DNA of 64,000 nucleotides from Semisulcospira habei (Eukaryota > Mollusca > Gastropoda > Semisulcospiridae). The stretch is from assembly GCA_036245525.1 (NCBI GenBank), contig BTPG01000005.1, positions 208,353,242-208,417,241 on the forward strand. Reading direction: 5' to 3'. Position 1 is the first letter of the stretch; every line of letters starts with the position of its first letter. Positions 22,801 through 50,300 of the stretch are shown here, piece after piece. The notes beneath the pieces are model-generated. The model did no database searches. It worked only from the letters and a program-made list of their open reading frames with translations, and was not told the DNA's origin. Position numbers and translations under genes: made by a program.

Positions 22801-23159
22801 GAATGAAGCAAGAAACGTGCTTAGAAAAGGCAATTACAACGCAAAAGCGTTGTAGTTGTCTTTTATAAACGTGATTCTGCCTTCGGGAGTTTAAAAACAA
22901 GCTGTAGTGTTGATTGTAAATGGTGTGTGGATCATGAAATTGTCTGTTACGTCCAACACAAGAGATGGATCAATCGTGGTAGTGCCGAGATGGTACTGCC
23001 CGATAAGCTCGATGCCTGGAGTTATATTTCAACGCACAAGGAATTATGGTCAGTCTGTATCAGGTAACTGAACTGTCCTATTAACACCTTCGCTGCCAGT
23101 GATCACGAAATGTGTCTAAAACCACTACACACTGACTGGCATTTGTGCGAGGAAAACAG

Positions 23160-23242
23160 ATGAACTCATTTGAGATGTGCCGCCTCCGGATACACGGCTT
23201 ATGCCGCGTATCCGGAGTTGGCACATCTCGAAGGAGTTAAAA
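23160..23242. repeat. Palindromic repeat with TCCGGATAC arms
   Basis: GAGATGTGCCGCCTCCGGAT and its reverse flank a short loop. A relative with the same CATCCGGATA...TATCTGGATG design and TTAA ends lies at 63761-63843. Confidence 0.65.
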
Positions 23243-23327
23243 TGGAGCAAAAATAGGTATAAAGAGCACAGAACATAAATTCTCATGAGCCCCTACAAAT
23301 GCGGGGGCTCATGAGGGGGCTGATACC

Positions 23328-23402
23328 TCGTGCTGTTGGGTAGTGCTTGTCTTGCCGTTGGGTAGTGCCTGTCTTGCTGTTGGGTAGCGCTTGTCTTGCA
23401 AC
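23328..23402 (+). repeat. Short tandem repeat, ~24-bp unit x3-4
   Basis: GTTGGGTAGTGCTTGTCTTG is repeated with small changes. Confidence 0.7.
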
Positions 23403-23505
23403 AGCAGTTAAGGGGTTACAGTATGCTTTTGAAATTATCTGCTCTGTTCTGTGATTCTGGACATTACATAAGGTTCAAAATCACAGACCAGAAAACACTA
23501 AAATT

Positions 23506-23683
23506 TTAACTCGTTCAGCCTGACGCACGCGTTTCCCAAATTTTGCAGGCGTCATCCAACTATGCACGAGTTGCCGGAGTTGGATCGACCATAATTTAAG
23601 GCACCAAGCTAATCTGGCACTACCCTTGAATTATCATGGTCGACCCATCTCCTGCTGTAGTGCGTCGGGGCTGAATGGGTTAA
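23506..23683. mobile_element. TTAA MITE, family A, first of a fused pair
   Basis: TTAACTCGTTCAGCC...GGGCTGAATGGGTTAA. Its terminal TTAA (23680-23683) is also the first TTAA of the next element. Confidence 0.75.
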
Positions 23684-23873
23684 TCCATTTCACCTCAAGG
23701 CCGCACTTTCCTAAATTGTCATTTAACAACTAAGTACCAGTAGTAGGAGTTGGATTGATGATAATTAAATGCTAGCGCCAGATTAGCTTGGCGCCAAGCT
23801 AATCTGATGCTACCCTTGAATTATCATGGTCGATCCATCTCCTGCTGTAGAGTGTTGGGTCTAAATGGGTTAA
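23680..23873. mobile_element. TTAA MITE, family A, second of a fused pair
   Basis: TTAATCCATTTCACC...CTAAATGGGTTAA, sharing the boundary TTAA with the previous element. The palindrome centre is reduced to AGCTTGGCGCCAAGCT. Confidence 0.75.
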
Positions 23874-24870
23874 CTGATGAAAAACAAATGATGTGAGTAA
23901 TACAGCACCATTTCTTCTTAACCAAATTTTTAAAATATAACTCTGACAAACTTTTCATATACATAATTGAACTTTTATTACCAAATAGACATTTATCTGG
24001 TACAGGTACATGCTGACAAAATAAAACAAACAATGACAACAAACGTTTGTTACGACCTAATGCTGGTACACTAAAATACTGCCAATGAAAAAAAAAAAAA
24101 AGAAGAGACAAAACAACCAGACCTTAGAGTACATTTGTAAATACACTGTAAATGTAAAGTTGTACTTTGAAAGTTGGCCAACCAACACAGTGCGCAAGGA
24201 AACCTCCGGTGACTGAAACCCAGATTTGTTTTGCACATGTGCGCGTGGTCTGTGATTTTGGACCTCTTGGCTCCATCCGCAATAAGGTCCAAAATTTGAA
24301 AAAAAAAAAAAAAATCTGTTTCTGATCTGATCCTGTTTTATGAAAGAAAAAAGAAGCAAACAATGAAAATCTAGCAGACACAGGGGACATCAATTGTGTC
24401 ACACAGCTGTTACTTGCTCCCGGCTCTGGAGTAGAAAGCCCTTTTACTAGAGAAAAAAACAAAACAAAACAAAAAAAAAAAAAACCCACAGACTTGTACA
24501 TACAAGTATACAACAGTACACGAGTGTGTCTGAGTGAATAAAACAAATGCTGAACAAAATTTAAAAAATTCTGCACAGCGCAATACTGCATTTGATGCTG
24601 GCGGTACACAAAATACCTCAAGCACACAAACAAAACGTGAAAGCCATATTTAATACAAATTTGGGACAGATCTGAAATTTCGAACACCCCCCCCCCCCCA
24701 CCCCACCCCCCCAAACCATATTGATACAAAATGTTGGTGTAAGTTCCAACCACCCTCCACAAACCCCACCAATTTTGTGGAAAACAAATCCCAACACACG
24801 CCCTCCTTCCCAGGTCCATTTCGCCCAAGTGACCATCCACAGTTCCTACAACACCCACCCATTCACACAC

Positions 24871-25077
24871 GTAACTCATTCAGTGCCGACACACCACAGC
24901 AAGATAGGGATTGGCCGTGACAGTTCAAGGGTGGTGCCAGGATAGCTTGATAGGCGCCAAGCTATCCTGGCACCACCCTTGAACTATCATGGTCGATCCG
25001 TCTCAGTAATCGTCATGCCGTTCTCCGAGGACAACTCCCAAATGTGGGTATTTTGTACCTGGGACACAATGGGTTAA
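24871..25077. mobile_element. TTAA-type palindromic MITE, family B-like
   Basis: The palindrome GACAGTTCAAGGGTGGTGCC...reverse ends in CATGGTCGATCCGTCTC. The right end reads AATGGGTTAA and the left end is altered to GTAACTCATTCAGTGCC. Confidence 0.65.
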
Positions 25078-25383
25078 AAAGGTTCAGTAGAAAAACGTGA
25101 GTCACAGAATACCTTAACCTGATCTTCGCCACTGGAAGCATATTTTGTTCACTCGGCGACCAAAAGCCACAACTTGAAATGGAATAGGGGTACAAAATGG
25201 TCTCTGCAAGACTTAAATGCACACGAGCGCCCGCTACTGCGGGGGCTCACGAGGGATCCATGTCTCTTGCAGTTGGTTGGGTTTGCTCTGTTAAACCCAT
25301 TTGTGCATGCCGACGCCGGTACTGTAAACAGTTCTGGTGGCCGCATGTACAAGGGGGTTAACTTCCAACAGTCCACAAGCGCA

Positions 25384-25665
25384 CCAAAAATTCATTTTTC
25401 TCTAAAACGTATTTTTTTGAAAAATACTTACCGATGACATGACTTTGTGGAAGAGTGGTCCCTCCTAAGTAGTAGACACTTCCACAAAGTCGTGTTATCG
25501 GTAATGTTTTTGAAGAAACAAATTCATTATTCTCTAAAAGGTATTTTTTCGAAAAATACTTACCGATGACATGACTGTGGAAGTGTCTACTACTTAGGGG
25601 GGAGGGACCACTCTTCCACAAAGTCATGTCATCGGTAATGTTTTTGAAGAAACAAATGCTGACAA
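25384..25665 (+). repeat. Two tandem stem-loop units with oppositely oriented loops
   Basis: Each unit starts GAAAAATACTTACCGATGAC and ends ATCGGTAATGTTTTTGAAGA. Inside, the arms GTGGAAG and CTTCCACAAAGTC enclose a ~25-29-bp loop. In unit 1 (stem-loop 25441-25491) the loop reads AGTGGTCCCTCCTAAGTAGT and on. In unit 2 (25574-25626) the loop is the reverse complement with four extra bases. The outer flanks keep the same orientation. Confidence 0.88.
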
Positions 25666-25728
25666 ACACCACGTCAAATGCCCAAACCAATCCATAACTT
25701 GCTTATGTCATGTGCATCATACTTTTTT

Positions 25729-25821
25729 TGAACCCTGTGGGTGTCAGTAGCAATGCTGGATGAGGTGATTCCTGCAGGAATCGCCTCGAGCAAAATCACT
25801 ACCGACACCAAAAAGGTTAAA
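25729..25821. mobile_element. Palindromic MITE, family C
   Basis: AACCCTGTGGGTGTCAGTAG ... CTACCGACACCAAAAAGGTT with TGATTCCTGCAGGAATC at the centre. Confidence 0.65.
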
Positions 25822-25926
25822 GGTAGGCATCTCTCTTCAACGAAACAAGAAAAGTGACATCAAACCCAACTATTTTGTTAGGACCAGTAACTTGATTACT
25901 GTGCTGTTGACAAAGTCACAACTGCT

Positions 25927-26131
25927 TTAACGCATTTAGCCTGACAGCCGCATTTCCCAAATTTGGGAGGCGTCATCAAATGACTATGCACCAGTTGCAA
26001 GAGAAGGATCGACCATGATAATTCAAGGGGAGTGCCAGGTTAGCTTGGCGCCGACAGGTGCCAAGCTAATCTGGCACTAGCCTTGAATTATCATGGTCGA
26101 CCCATCTCCAGCTGCAGTGTGCCAGGGCTGG
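25927..26131. mobile_element. TTAA palindromic MITE, family A
   Basis: TTAACGCATTTAGCCTGACA at left and a central palindrome. The right end (CAGGGCTGGAAATGTG) is eroded. Confidence 0.7.
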
Positions 26132-26286
26132 AAATGTGTGCCCTGACACTACAAGAAGATATAGATCAATCATGGCAGCTCAAAGGTGATGTGAGAATAG
26201 CCTGCCGTTTCTAGTTAGCTAGCTATTCTGGCAACACCCTCAAACCACAGCAAAACGAGCAACCACCCTTGTGACACATTATGTCA

Positions 26287-26526
26287 TTAACCCTTTTAGC
26301 CCCAAGGTCCCTTTTCTCACATTTTGGAGGTGTTGCTTAATGACTATGTACCAGTTGCAGGAGATGAAAAGACCATGATAATTCAAGCGTAGTGCCAGAC
26401 CATGATAATTCAAGGGTAGTGCCAGATTAGCTTGGAGCCTTCAGGCGCCAAGCTAATCTGGCACTATGCTTGAATTATCCAGGTTAATCAGTCTCCTGCT
26501 GTGGCACTTGGCGCTAAATGGGTTAA
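26287..26526. mobile_element. TTAA palindromic MITE, family A, with internal duplication
   Basis: TTAACCCTTTTAGCCCCAAG ... GCGCTAAATGGGTTAA. The left arm ACCATGATAATTCAAG is duplicated. A short hairpin of another family (AAAGACCAT...ATGGTCTTT, 26527-26576) follows directly. Confidence 0.75.
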
Positions 26527-26879
26527 AAAGACCATCATGTAGGTGGTTGTAGCCACCTACACAATGGTCTTTCATGGCAGGTGACGTTGTTTGCCCTGCA
26601 TGACTTCTCCTGACAGAGCACCCATTTTTTAAGACTAATTTTTTCTTGCAAAAGAGGTGGTTGCTTCAAAACAGGTTGAAGTACCAGCGTATCATGGTCG
26701 ATTGGTCTCCTGAGCTGTAAAGTAGTCTTCTTAGATCAATTCCAATACTGGAAGAAATTTTGGGCCAAATGTAAAAAAAAAATAAAAAAAAAAAAGACAA
26801 GAAAGGCAAAGCTAGTGTGGCTCACGTGAATGGCTAATGCACATATGTGTGACCTTTGTGACAATCAGTAAAAGGCTGG

Positions 26880-27860
26880 CTTCAACACCAGTGAAATCCA
26901 CATTTTCTCAAAATTAAAGCATTTTTCACACATCTGTCAAACCCTCGTGACACCTGACCGTTGCGATGAGTCGACTAAATTAGTATGCAGACATGTCTTG
27001 CCATCTGCAACTATTATACCAAATTTGATTGAAAAGTTTACAAAAACCTTGATAAAAACTATAATTCTAACAAAAATTGACATTTTTCACACATTTACTA
27101 AACTTTTGTGACCCATGACCTTTCCATGGGGTCACCCAAATTAGTATGCATAGCTAGGTCTTACCATCAGGCACCTCTGTACACCAAGTTTTGGTTTGAA
27201 GTTGAAAAAATATTTTGGTCAAAATATGGCTATTTTTTTTAACCTACATTTTGATCATCCCATGACCTTTGTGATGAGTCAAATAAATTAGTATGTATAG
27301 AAAGGTCTTATCATCAGCTATCTTTGAGCCAAATTTTATTAAAAAGTTTGCAAAAATATTAACAAAAACTATAATTCTGTCACAACGTGGCATTGCTGAC
27401 CTCTTGACCTTTGTGAGGGGTTATCCAAATTAGTATGCATAGATAGGTCTTACCATCAGGTATATCTGTACCAAGATTGGATTTGATGTTGATGTTTTAG
27501 AAGAGACATCTTTGTCAAAACATGTCTATTTTTGACTTATTCCCTGATCTCTTGTGACCCTTGACCTTTCTAATGGGTCAACCAAATTAGTATGCATAGA
27601 AAGGTCTTACCATCAGGTATCTCAGTACCAAGTTTGGGCCTCAAGTTGTAAATAGTATTTGAATTAAAAAAAAAAAAATCCAAATATTTATGTCTATTTT
27701 GACCTATTTCTTCATCTCCTGTGACCGTGACCTTTCAGAGAGGTCACTCAAATTGGTATGTTTGGAAAGGTCTTGCCACAAAGTATCACTGGGCCAAGTT
27801 TTAAGACTGTGCCTTGAATAATCTAAGAGAAAATGCCCATGTTAAAGTTTACCACGGATG
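26880..27860 (+). repeat. Diverged tandem array, ~150-bp unit, about six copies
   Basis: Phrases such as GACCTTT...GGGTCA, CAAATTAGTATGCATAGA, AGGTCTTACCATCAGGTATC and ACCAAGTTTGG recur in the same order every ~145-160 bp. The array ends with GATGACAGACAACGGATGGA. Copies are strongly diverged, so this is an old array. Confidence 0.7.
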
Positions 27861-28030
27861 ACAGACAACGGATGGAGGGACGACCACTGGCCCAGAACAC
27901 AGACTTACTTTTGCTTCGCACATGAGGCAAAAAATGAAATAGCATGGAAGTCATGGGCTGGAGGAGAAGATACCTGGTACAACTGCAGAAAACCTACACA
28001 GATCGTTTGACTGTGTGAACAGATCAACAA

Positions 28031-44022
<15,992 letters not shown>

Positions 44023-44197
44023 TTTTACTGACAGACCCAAGTTAGAAGTCAAATGACAGTTGATTGGTTGAGAGTTTATGGGGACCAATCGAGAAGAGGG
44101 TCACATATTGACGTCGGGACGAAGTTGACATGCCCGGATGGTGATGTACACATGCTTGTTTTCGTCTAAGACTTCTTTTGGTTTGCTTGTAAATATC
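44023..44197. promoter_or_regulatory. Shared bidirectional promoter of TRIR and NDUFAF2
   Basis: Only 175 bp separate the two start codons. The interval holds ATTGG at 44063-44067 and CCAAT at 44085-44089, i.e. CCAAT boxes on opposite strands. A CRE-like TTGACGTCGG lies near 44108-44117. No TATA box is evident. This matches the usual make-up of head-to-head housekeeping promoters (NF-Y and CREB/ATF sites). Factor assignment is an inference from the motifs. Confidence 0.65.
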
Positions 44198-44327
44198 ATG
44201 TCGCGCTCACCAGGCGTTTTTGGCAGGCTATGGCAAGGACTCCGTGGTACGCTTGGAATGCGTGAACAGGCCGCAAGATTTGTTGGCGAAGATCATCTTG
44301 GTAACAAATATTATGAAAAAGACCCAG
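44198..44327 (+). CDS. NDUFAF2: NDUFAF2 exon 1
   Basis: ATG at 44198 in the context ATATCATGTCG, giving MSRSPGVFGRLWQGLRGTLG then MREQAARFVGEDHLGNKYYE. The donor CCCAG|GTAGGT is phase 1. Confidence 0.9.
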
Positions 44328-47300
44328 GTAGGTCATAGCAGACGATGCATGCTGACTGGCTGACACTTTAATTAAAGCACCGAGTGTATAGGGCTTCTCC
44401 ACGAGCCACCCAACGCGCAAAAGGTGGTCGGGCTGACATCAGTCGCCGTTAGCCTGCCCACGACCGTGCGCGGGCCAACGGCGACGGACGTCGGCCCCAT
44501 GGCCTTTTGCGCACGGGGGCAACAACCTTTTCTTGTTGGTACGAGCTGTAACCTATAAAGTGTGATCATGATGCAAACAGGAATGAGCACATCAAGTTTG
44601 AAGGGGCTCGTGGTGTTTTGTTTTAAGTGAACACAATTGGTGTTTTGTTTTAAGTGAACACAATTGGTGTTTTGTTTTAAGTGAACACAATTGGTATTTT
44701 GTTTTAAGTGAACACAATTTTGTTTGTGCAAAGCAACAAGTGTTGATCCCTGAAAGTGAGCCGGTGTGTGTGTGTGTGTGTTGTCAAACTGACTTGTACT
44801 ATGCTGTTGATGACAGACCCTAAGCGCAGTCGTCGAGGTTCTCGCTGGATGGAGGCACGGGATCATGTGGACGGGGACATGAGCTTTATTCCAGAGGTGC
44901 CCAATGAGTGGGATGGTAGGTCTTTGTCAGATGTGATCACATAATGTATCCTGTGCCAGTCGACTTAGTCTAAGTGAGAAGTTATAGCCTGCTGTCATAA
45001 CAGTAGGCTAAAACTTCTGGCTTAAACTTGGCTGGCACTTTCCGTCCACTGTCTTGCATACCACTCCAGATCTTTGCCAACACCAACACTCAAATCTTAT
45101 CCCAATGCACAAAGGTTATCAGGCCGATGTTGGCCCATGTACAAATGGCCTGGTGGTCTTGCTTGTGCAAGAATCATTTTCTTTACAGATATTCCTTATT
45201 GCACACACAATGCAAATACATAAAGGGATGAATCTTTTAGCCCTTGCACACTACAGTAGGACTCCAGCTTATCAGCCATGATAGTTAATGGCTGGTGCCA
45301 GAATACAATTTGATGTACATGTGTAACTTGTTTTTAAACATCACATTCTGAATTCATTTTTGCTTATATTTCACCTTGTGCAGCATGGCTCAGGAAAAGA
45401 AGGAACAATCCACCAACACAGGAGGTAAGTTTCCAGCACAGTGATGCTGGGCAGGTTATTTCTTCCTTTTAGGGGGAATGGGCGGGTTGTGGGTTATTTG
45501 TTGGCAATAGTTTTACCTGGCATTTACACAGCTGTCATGCAATTTCGTATTGTACCCACAAATGCCCATGTTTCGAATAAAAGTGTCGTAATATTGGGTT
45601 CTTTATTTTGAATACTTGGTACATGTACATGTGTTAACCCATTTAGCCCAAAGTCCACATTTCCTAAATTTTGAAGGTGTCGCATAGCAATTACGTACCA
45701 GTTGCAGGAGATGGAGGGACCATGATAATTCAAAGGTAGTGCCGGATTAGCTTGGCGCCTGAAGGCACCAATTAAGCTAATCTGGCACTATCCTTGAATT
45801 ATCATGGTATGTCCATCTCCTGCTGTAGGGTGTTGGGGCTAAATGGGTTGACGATTTGATGTGTATCTTCAGGAGTTGGACAGAAACTATGTCACGATGA
45901 TCCGAACACAGCAGCGCGCTAAAGAACTGGCCATGAAAGAGAGCAAGGTGAGCAACACAGATATTTGAAGTCATGAGCCATAAAGCCCTATGCCAAGATG
46001 TGGATCGACCATGATAGTTCAAGGTTGGTGTCAGAATAGCTTGGCGCCTGTAGGCGACAAGCTATTCTGACACCACCCTTGAACTATCATGGTCATTTTA
46101 TTTCCAGAACTGTCATGTAGACCTCAAAGAATATCTTTGCAAAATTGATAATTTTGTCTGCAGGATGTGTCATGAGATAATACCTGTGTAATCCCCCCTC
46201 GTTCTTGCAGGCACCTGTATTGTTTACAATACCACACTCGCTGTTTACAGTACTGGTGACTGCAGCTGAGTTGGTATACCTTGCCCTGTACCTAAGTGAC
46301 ATGCACAAGCGGCGCCATTGTTGCTATATTCGTACCTGACCGGTCGCTCGGACCGGTCCTGTGCACCAGATCGGTTTAGAGCATGTACTCTCTGCACTTG
46401 TAATGAGCAATCTCGGAGAAAGAATCATGTGACGTTTGATTGCTACAAAATAAGATGAATAAAATCCCTTTCCCATATGCAATCCGGCAATTATGATCCT
46501 TATGCTAGCACCATGAAACATCCCACGATTTGGCAGATTTTAAAAATAGATTTTTTCCTCAATGATGGTGATTTTGCGACATCTGCGTCGCTTTGCGGCA
46601 CAAAGCACCATTGTAGCTGTAGTACAAGTGTAATACAGTGGACTTGATTCAGGAATATGCAAGTTCTGATGAGAATGAACTGCCCCTGGAAACCTATCTT
46701 TTTCCAGTAGGGACAAAACAAGGGGTTTACTCTAAAATCGGAAACGAACCTTTTTTCGGCTGCAATCACAATCTTCCGCGGGAACGTACAAGACCATACT
46801 ACAAATGCAGAAGCCTACCTGTGCGCGCAGTTCTGGTGCAGAGGACCAGTCTGAGCAACCGGACAGATGCGAAAATCGCAGTAATGGAGTCACTGGTGCG
46901 TTTAACCTAGCTACAGGTATACCAACTCAGCGTGACCGCATGCACGAGGGGATTCTTTCTATATAGAACCATTTACATGTGATAGACAGGTCAGCGTAAG
47001 TGTTACATGCTCCAGCATATGTATGTGGTATTGAAAATAATGTGTCCAGGTCTCTGACTCCCACAGTTCTCTGGCTGATGTCAGCCTTAACTGGCCTTCA
47101 CATGGCTGTGTGTAGAGAAAAACATCTTGGTAACAAAAGGTGTCTGCTTTAGCAGACACCTTTTGTTACCAAGATGTTTTTCTCCACAAGTCTATATAAA
47201 TTCAGCACTATAGTAACGCAGTCACAAATAGCACGGTCTAACAGTCGCTGTCAGTGGTAACGTGATATAGCTGTAGTTTAAATGTTCTTGTTTTATTTTC

Positions 47301-50300
47301 TGTTAGCAGACTGATTTGAGTATATCACAGAAAAATTTACAAATACCATTCTCAGTTTTGTGATGTCATTTTTGAACCACACTGTAGTTTGTGTTGAAGT
47401 CCCCATTGAAGAATATTGGTACATTTTACTGGCACCCACAAAGTAGGTTATGCATATGGCCTATGTTAAAGGTATGGTTCGGCTGGCACCCATGATGTCG
47501 GAATAAAGTCTCATGATGTAAAAAGTAAGGGTGAGCTAACATCCATGTAGTCTTTAATACATAGAGTGTATTTATTTGCTTATTTCTAACAGGAAATAAG
47601 TGAAGGCGATACTGGTAAAGAGACAATGCCTTACACAGAAACCATCAGCCAAGACTCTTACAAAAGTAAGTATAGCCAAGACTCTTACAAAAGTAAGTAT
47701 AGCCAAGACCCTTACAAAAGTAAGTATGAACTGAAGATTTGTCTGCTACAGTGCAAGTCTAGTTATAAGTGGGTGCTTTCTCTGTGCATCCTCGCGCTGG
47801 GACCATATGGCGTTGAGGCGCGTCCCCTGGGTGGTGGATAGGGGGTCCCTCGTGAGAGGGGTGCACCGAATGAAATAAGGTGCCGTGAACCAACATGGTC
47901 TAAGTAAGGGAAGGTAACCCCGACAGAAAACCCCTGGTCCTCCTAGTAAGGGGGTTGGGCGTGGGGGTAGCTTCCCCACCCTGCAAAAAAGGAAATAGCT
48001 ACAAAAACGCCGACGAAAAGACTAACAGTAATTCCATTCCTGGAGGAGGAAGGTTCTTCTACCAGAAGACTTATGAGGTCCTGTGGTAAAAGCCGGAAGT
48101 CTTCGGAAGCCACAGGACTGAGCCGCCTCTCTCTATCCAGGGATACAACCATGGGCACATGAAACATCAAGACCATGTACCAGAGCGGCAAGGCTGCCCA
48201 GATAGCAGCGGAAATGCAAAAGTACAACCTTTCCCTGCTAGGTATCAGTGAAGCCAGATGGACGCAGTCTGGCCAGAAAAGGCTGTTAAGTGGGGAGATG
48301 ATTCTGTATTCAGGTCATGAAGAGGAGAATGCCCCCCATACAGAAGGTGTAGCATTCATGCTGTCACCAGTGGCACAGAGAGCGCTGATGGGCTGGGAAC
48401 CTCTTGGGCCAAAAATTATCACAGCAGCCTTTAGAACCAAGAAAAAGCTCAAGCTGAACGTCATCCAGTGTTATGCGCCCACTAATGACAGTGACGAGGA
48501 AGAGAAACAAGAGTTCTACGACCGACTCCAGAGTGCCTTGGACAAATGTGCGGAGCGAGACATCACCATCGTCATGGGCAATTTTAATGCCAAAATAGGG
48601 GAGGACAACACCGGATACGAAGAGGTGATGGGGAGACAGGGACTAGGCTCGGAGATGAGTGAGAACGGGGAGAGGTTTGTAGACTTTTGTGCTCTAAACC
48701 GACTTGTCATTGGAGGCAGCATCTTCCCACACAGAAGAATACACAAAGCAACTTGGGTCTCACCTGACCATACAACAGAGCACCAAATAGACCATATCTG
48801 CATTAGCAAGAAATTTAGAAGATCCCTTCAAGATGTTCGAGTGAGGAGGGGAGCAGATGTCGCCTCCAACCACCATCTGCTTACCTTAAGAATGAAGCTC
48901 AAGCTAAAGAAAAGCCGCACAGAGACAAGAAGAAGACAGCGCTATAATGTAGGCCTCCTGAGAGAAACTGGAGTTAGAGAAGAGTTCAAACTGGTGCTGT
49001 CCAACCAGTTTCAAGCGCTACAGGAGCTAGTAAATGAAGAGGAGGCGGTCACCACAGAGCAGCAGTGGAAGGCAGTTAGAGAGGCGCTGAACTCAACCTG
49101 CAAAGACACTGTAGGGTTCAGGAAACACCATCACAAGGACTGGCTGTCGGCACAGACCTTGAAGAAGATAGAAGTGAGGAAGCAGAAGAAAGCAGCTGTC
49201 AACAACAGTCGCACGAGAGCAGCCAAAGTAAGGGCACAGGGGGAATACTCGGAAGCCAACCGCGAGGTGAAGAGTAGTATCAGGGCAGACAAGAGGGCCT
49301 ACACAGACAGCCTGGCAGCAGAGGCAGAAAAGGCAGCAGGCAGCGGCAACATGAAACAGCTCTACGACATTACCAGAAGATTGTCAGGCAAGTATGGCCA
49401 TACAGAAAGACCAGTAAAAGACAAAGAAGGCAAGCCTATTGCAGACAGAGCAGACCAACTCGACAGATGGGCCGAGTATTTTGAAGAGTTACTGAACAGA
49501 CCTAGCCCACCCAACCCCCCAGACATCCAGCCGGCAGAGACCGACCTACCCATCAGCAGTGACAGACCCAGCTGGGAAGAGATCAGAAGAGCAGTGGCAT
49601 TCTTGAAGAACGGTAAAGCAGCAGGCCCAGATGGCATCCCAGCGGAGTCTCTGAAAGCAGACCTAGAGACAACAGTGGAGATGCTGTACCCACTGTTTGG
49701 AAAGATCTGGGAAGAGGAGGTGATGCCGGCTGACTGGAAGGAGGGGTACCTAATCAAGCTTCCCAAGAAAGGCGACCTCAGCAAGTGTTCCAACTACAGA
49801 GGAATCACCTTGCTGTCAGTACCAGGAAAGGTCTTCAACAGGATCATCCTGGAGAGAATGAAGAGCTCCGTTGACCCCCAGCTGAGAGACCAGCAAGCAG
49901 GATTCAGGAAGAACCGATCATGTACAGACCAGATCGCCACTCTCCGCATCATCGTGGAACAGTCTCTGGAATGGAGCTCCCCGCTGTACGTCAACTTTGT
50001 GGATTATGAGAAAGCATTTGACAGTGTGGACCGAGAGACTCTGTGGAAACTCCTACGACACTACGGTGTACCCACAAAGCTCGTCCGCCTGATCAAGAGC
50101 AGCTACGATGGCATGACATGTCGCGTGATTCACGAAGGGCAGTTCACCAGGGAGCTCCAAGTCAGAACCGGTGTCAGGCAGGGGTGTCTGCTGTCTCCGT
50201 TCCTCTTCCTACTGGCCATAGACTGGGTCATGAAGATGACCACAGAGCACAGACGAAGTGGAATAAAGTGGACACTGTGGACACAGCTTGACGACCTCGA

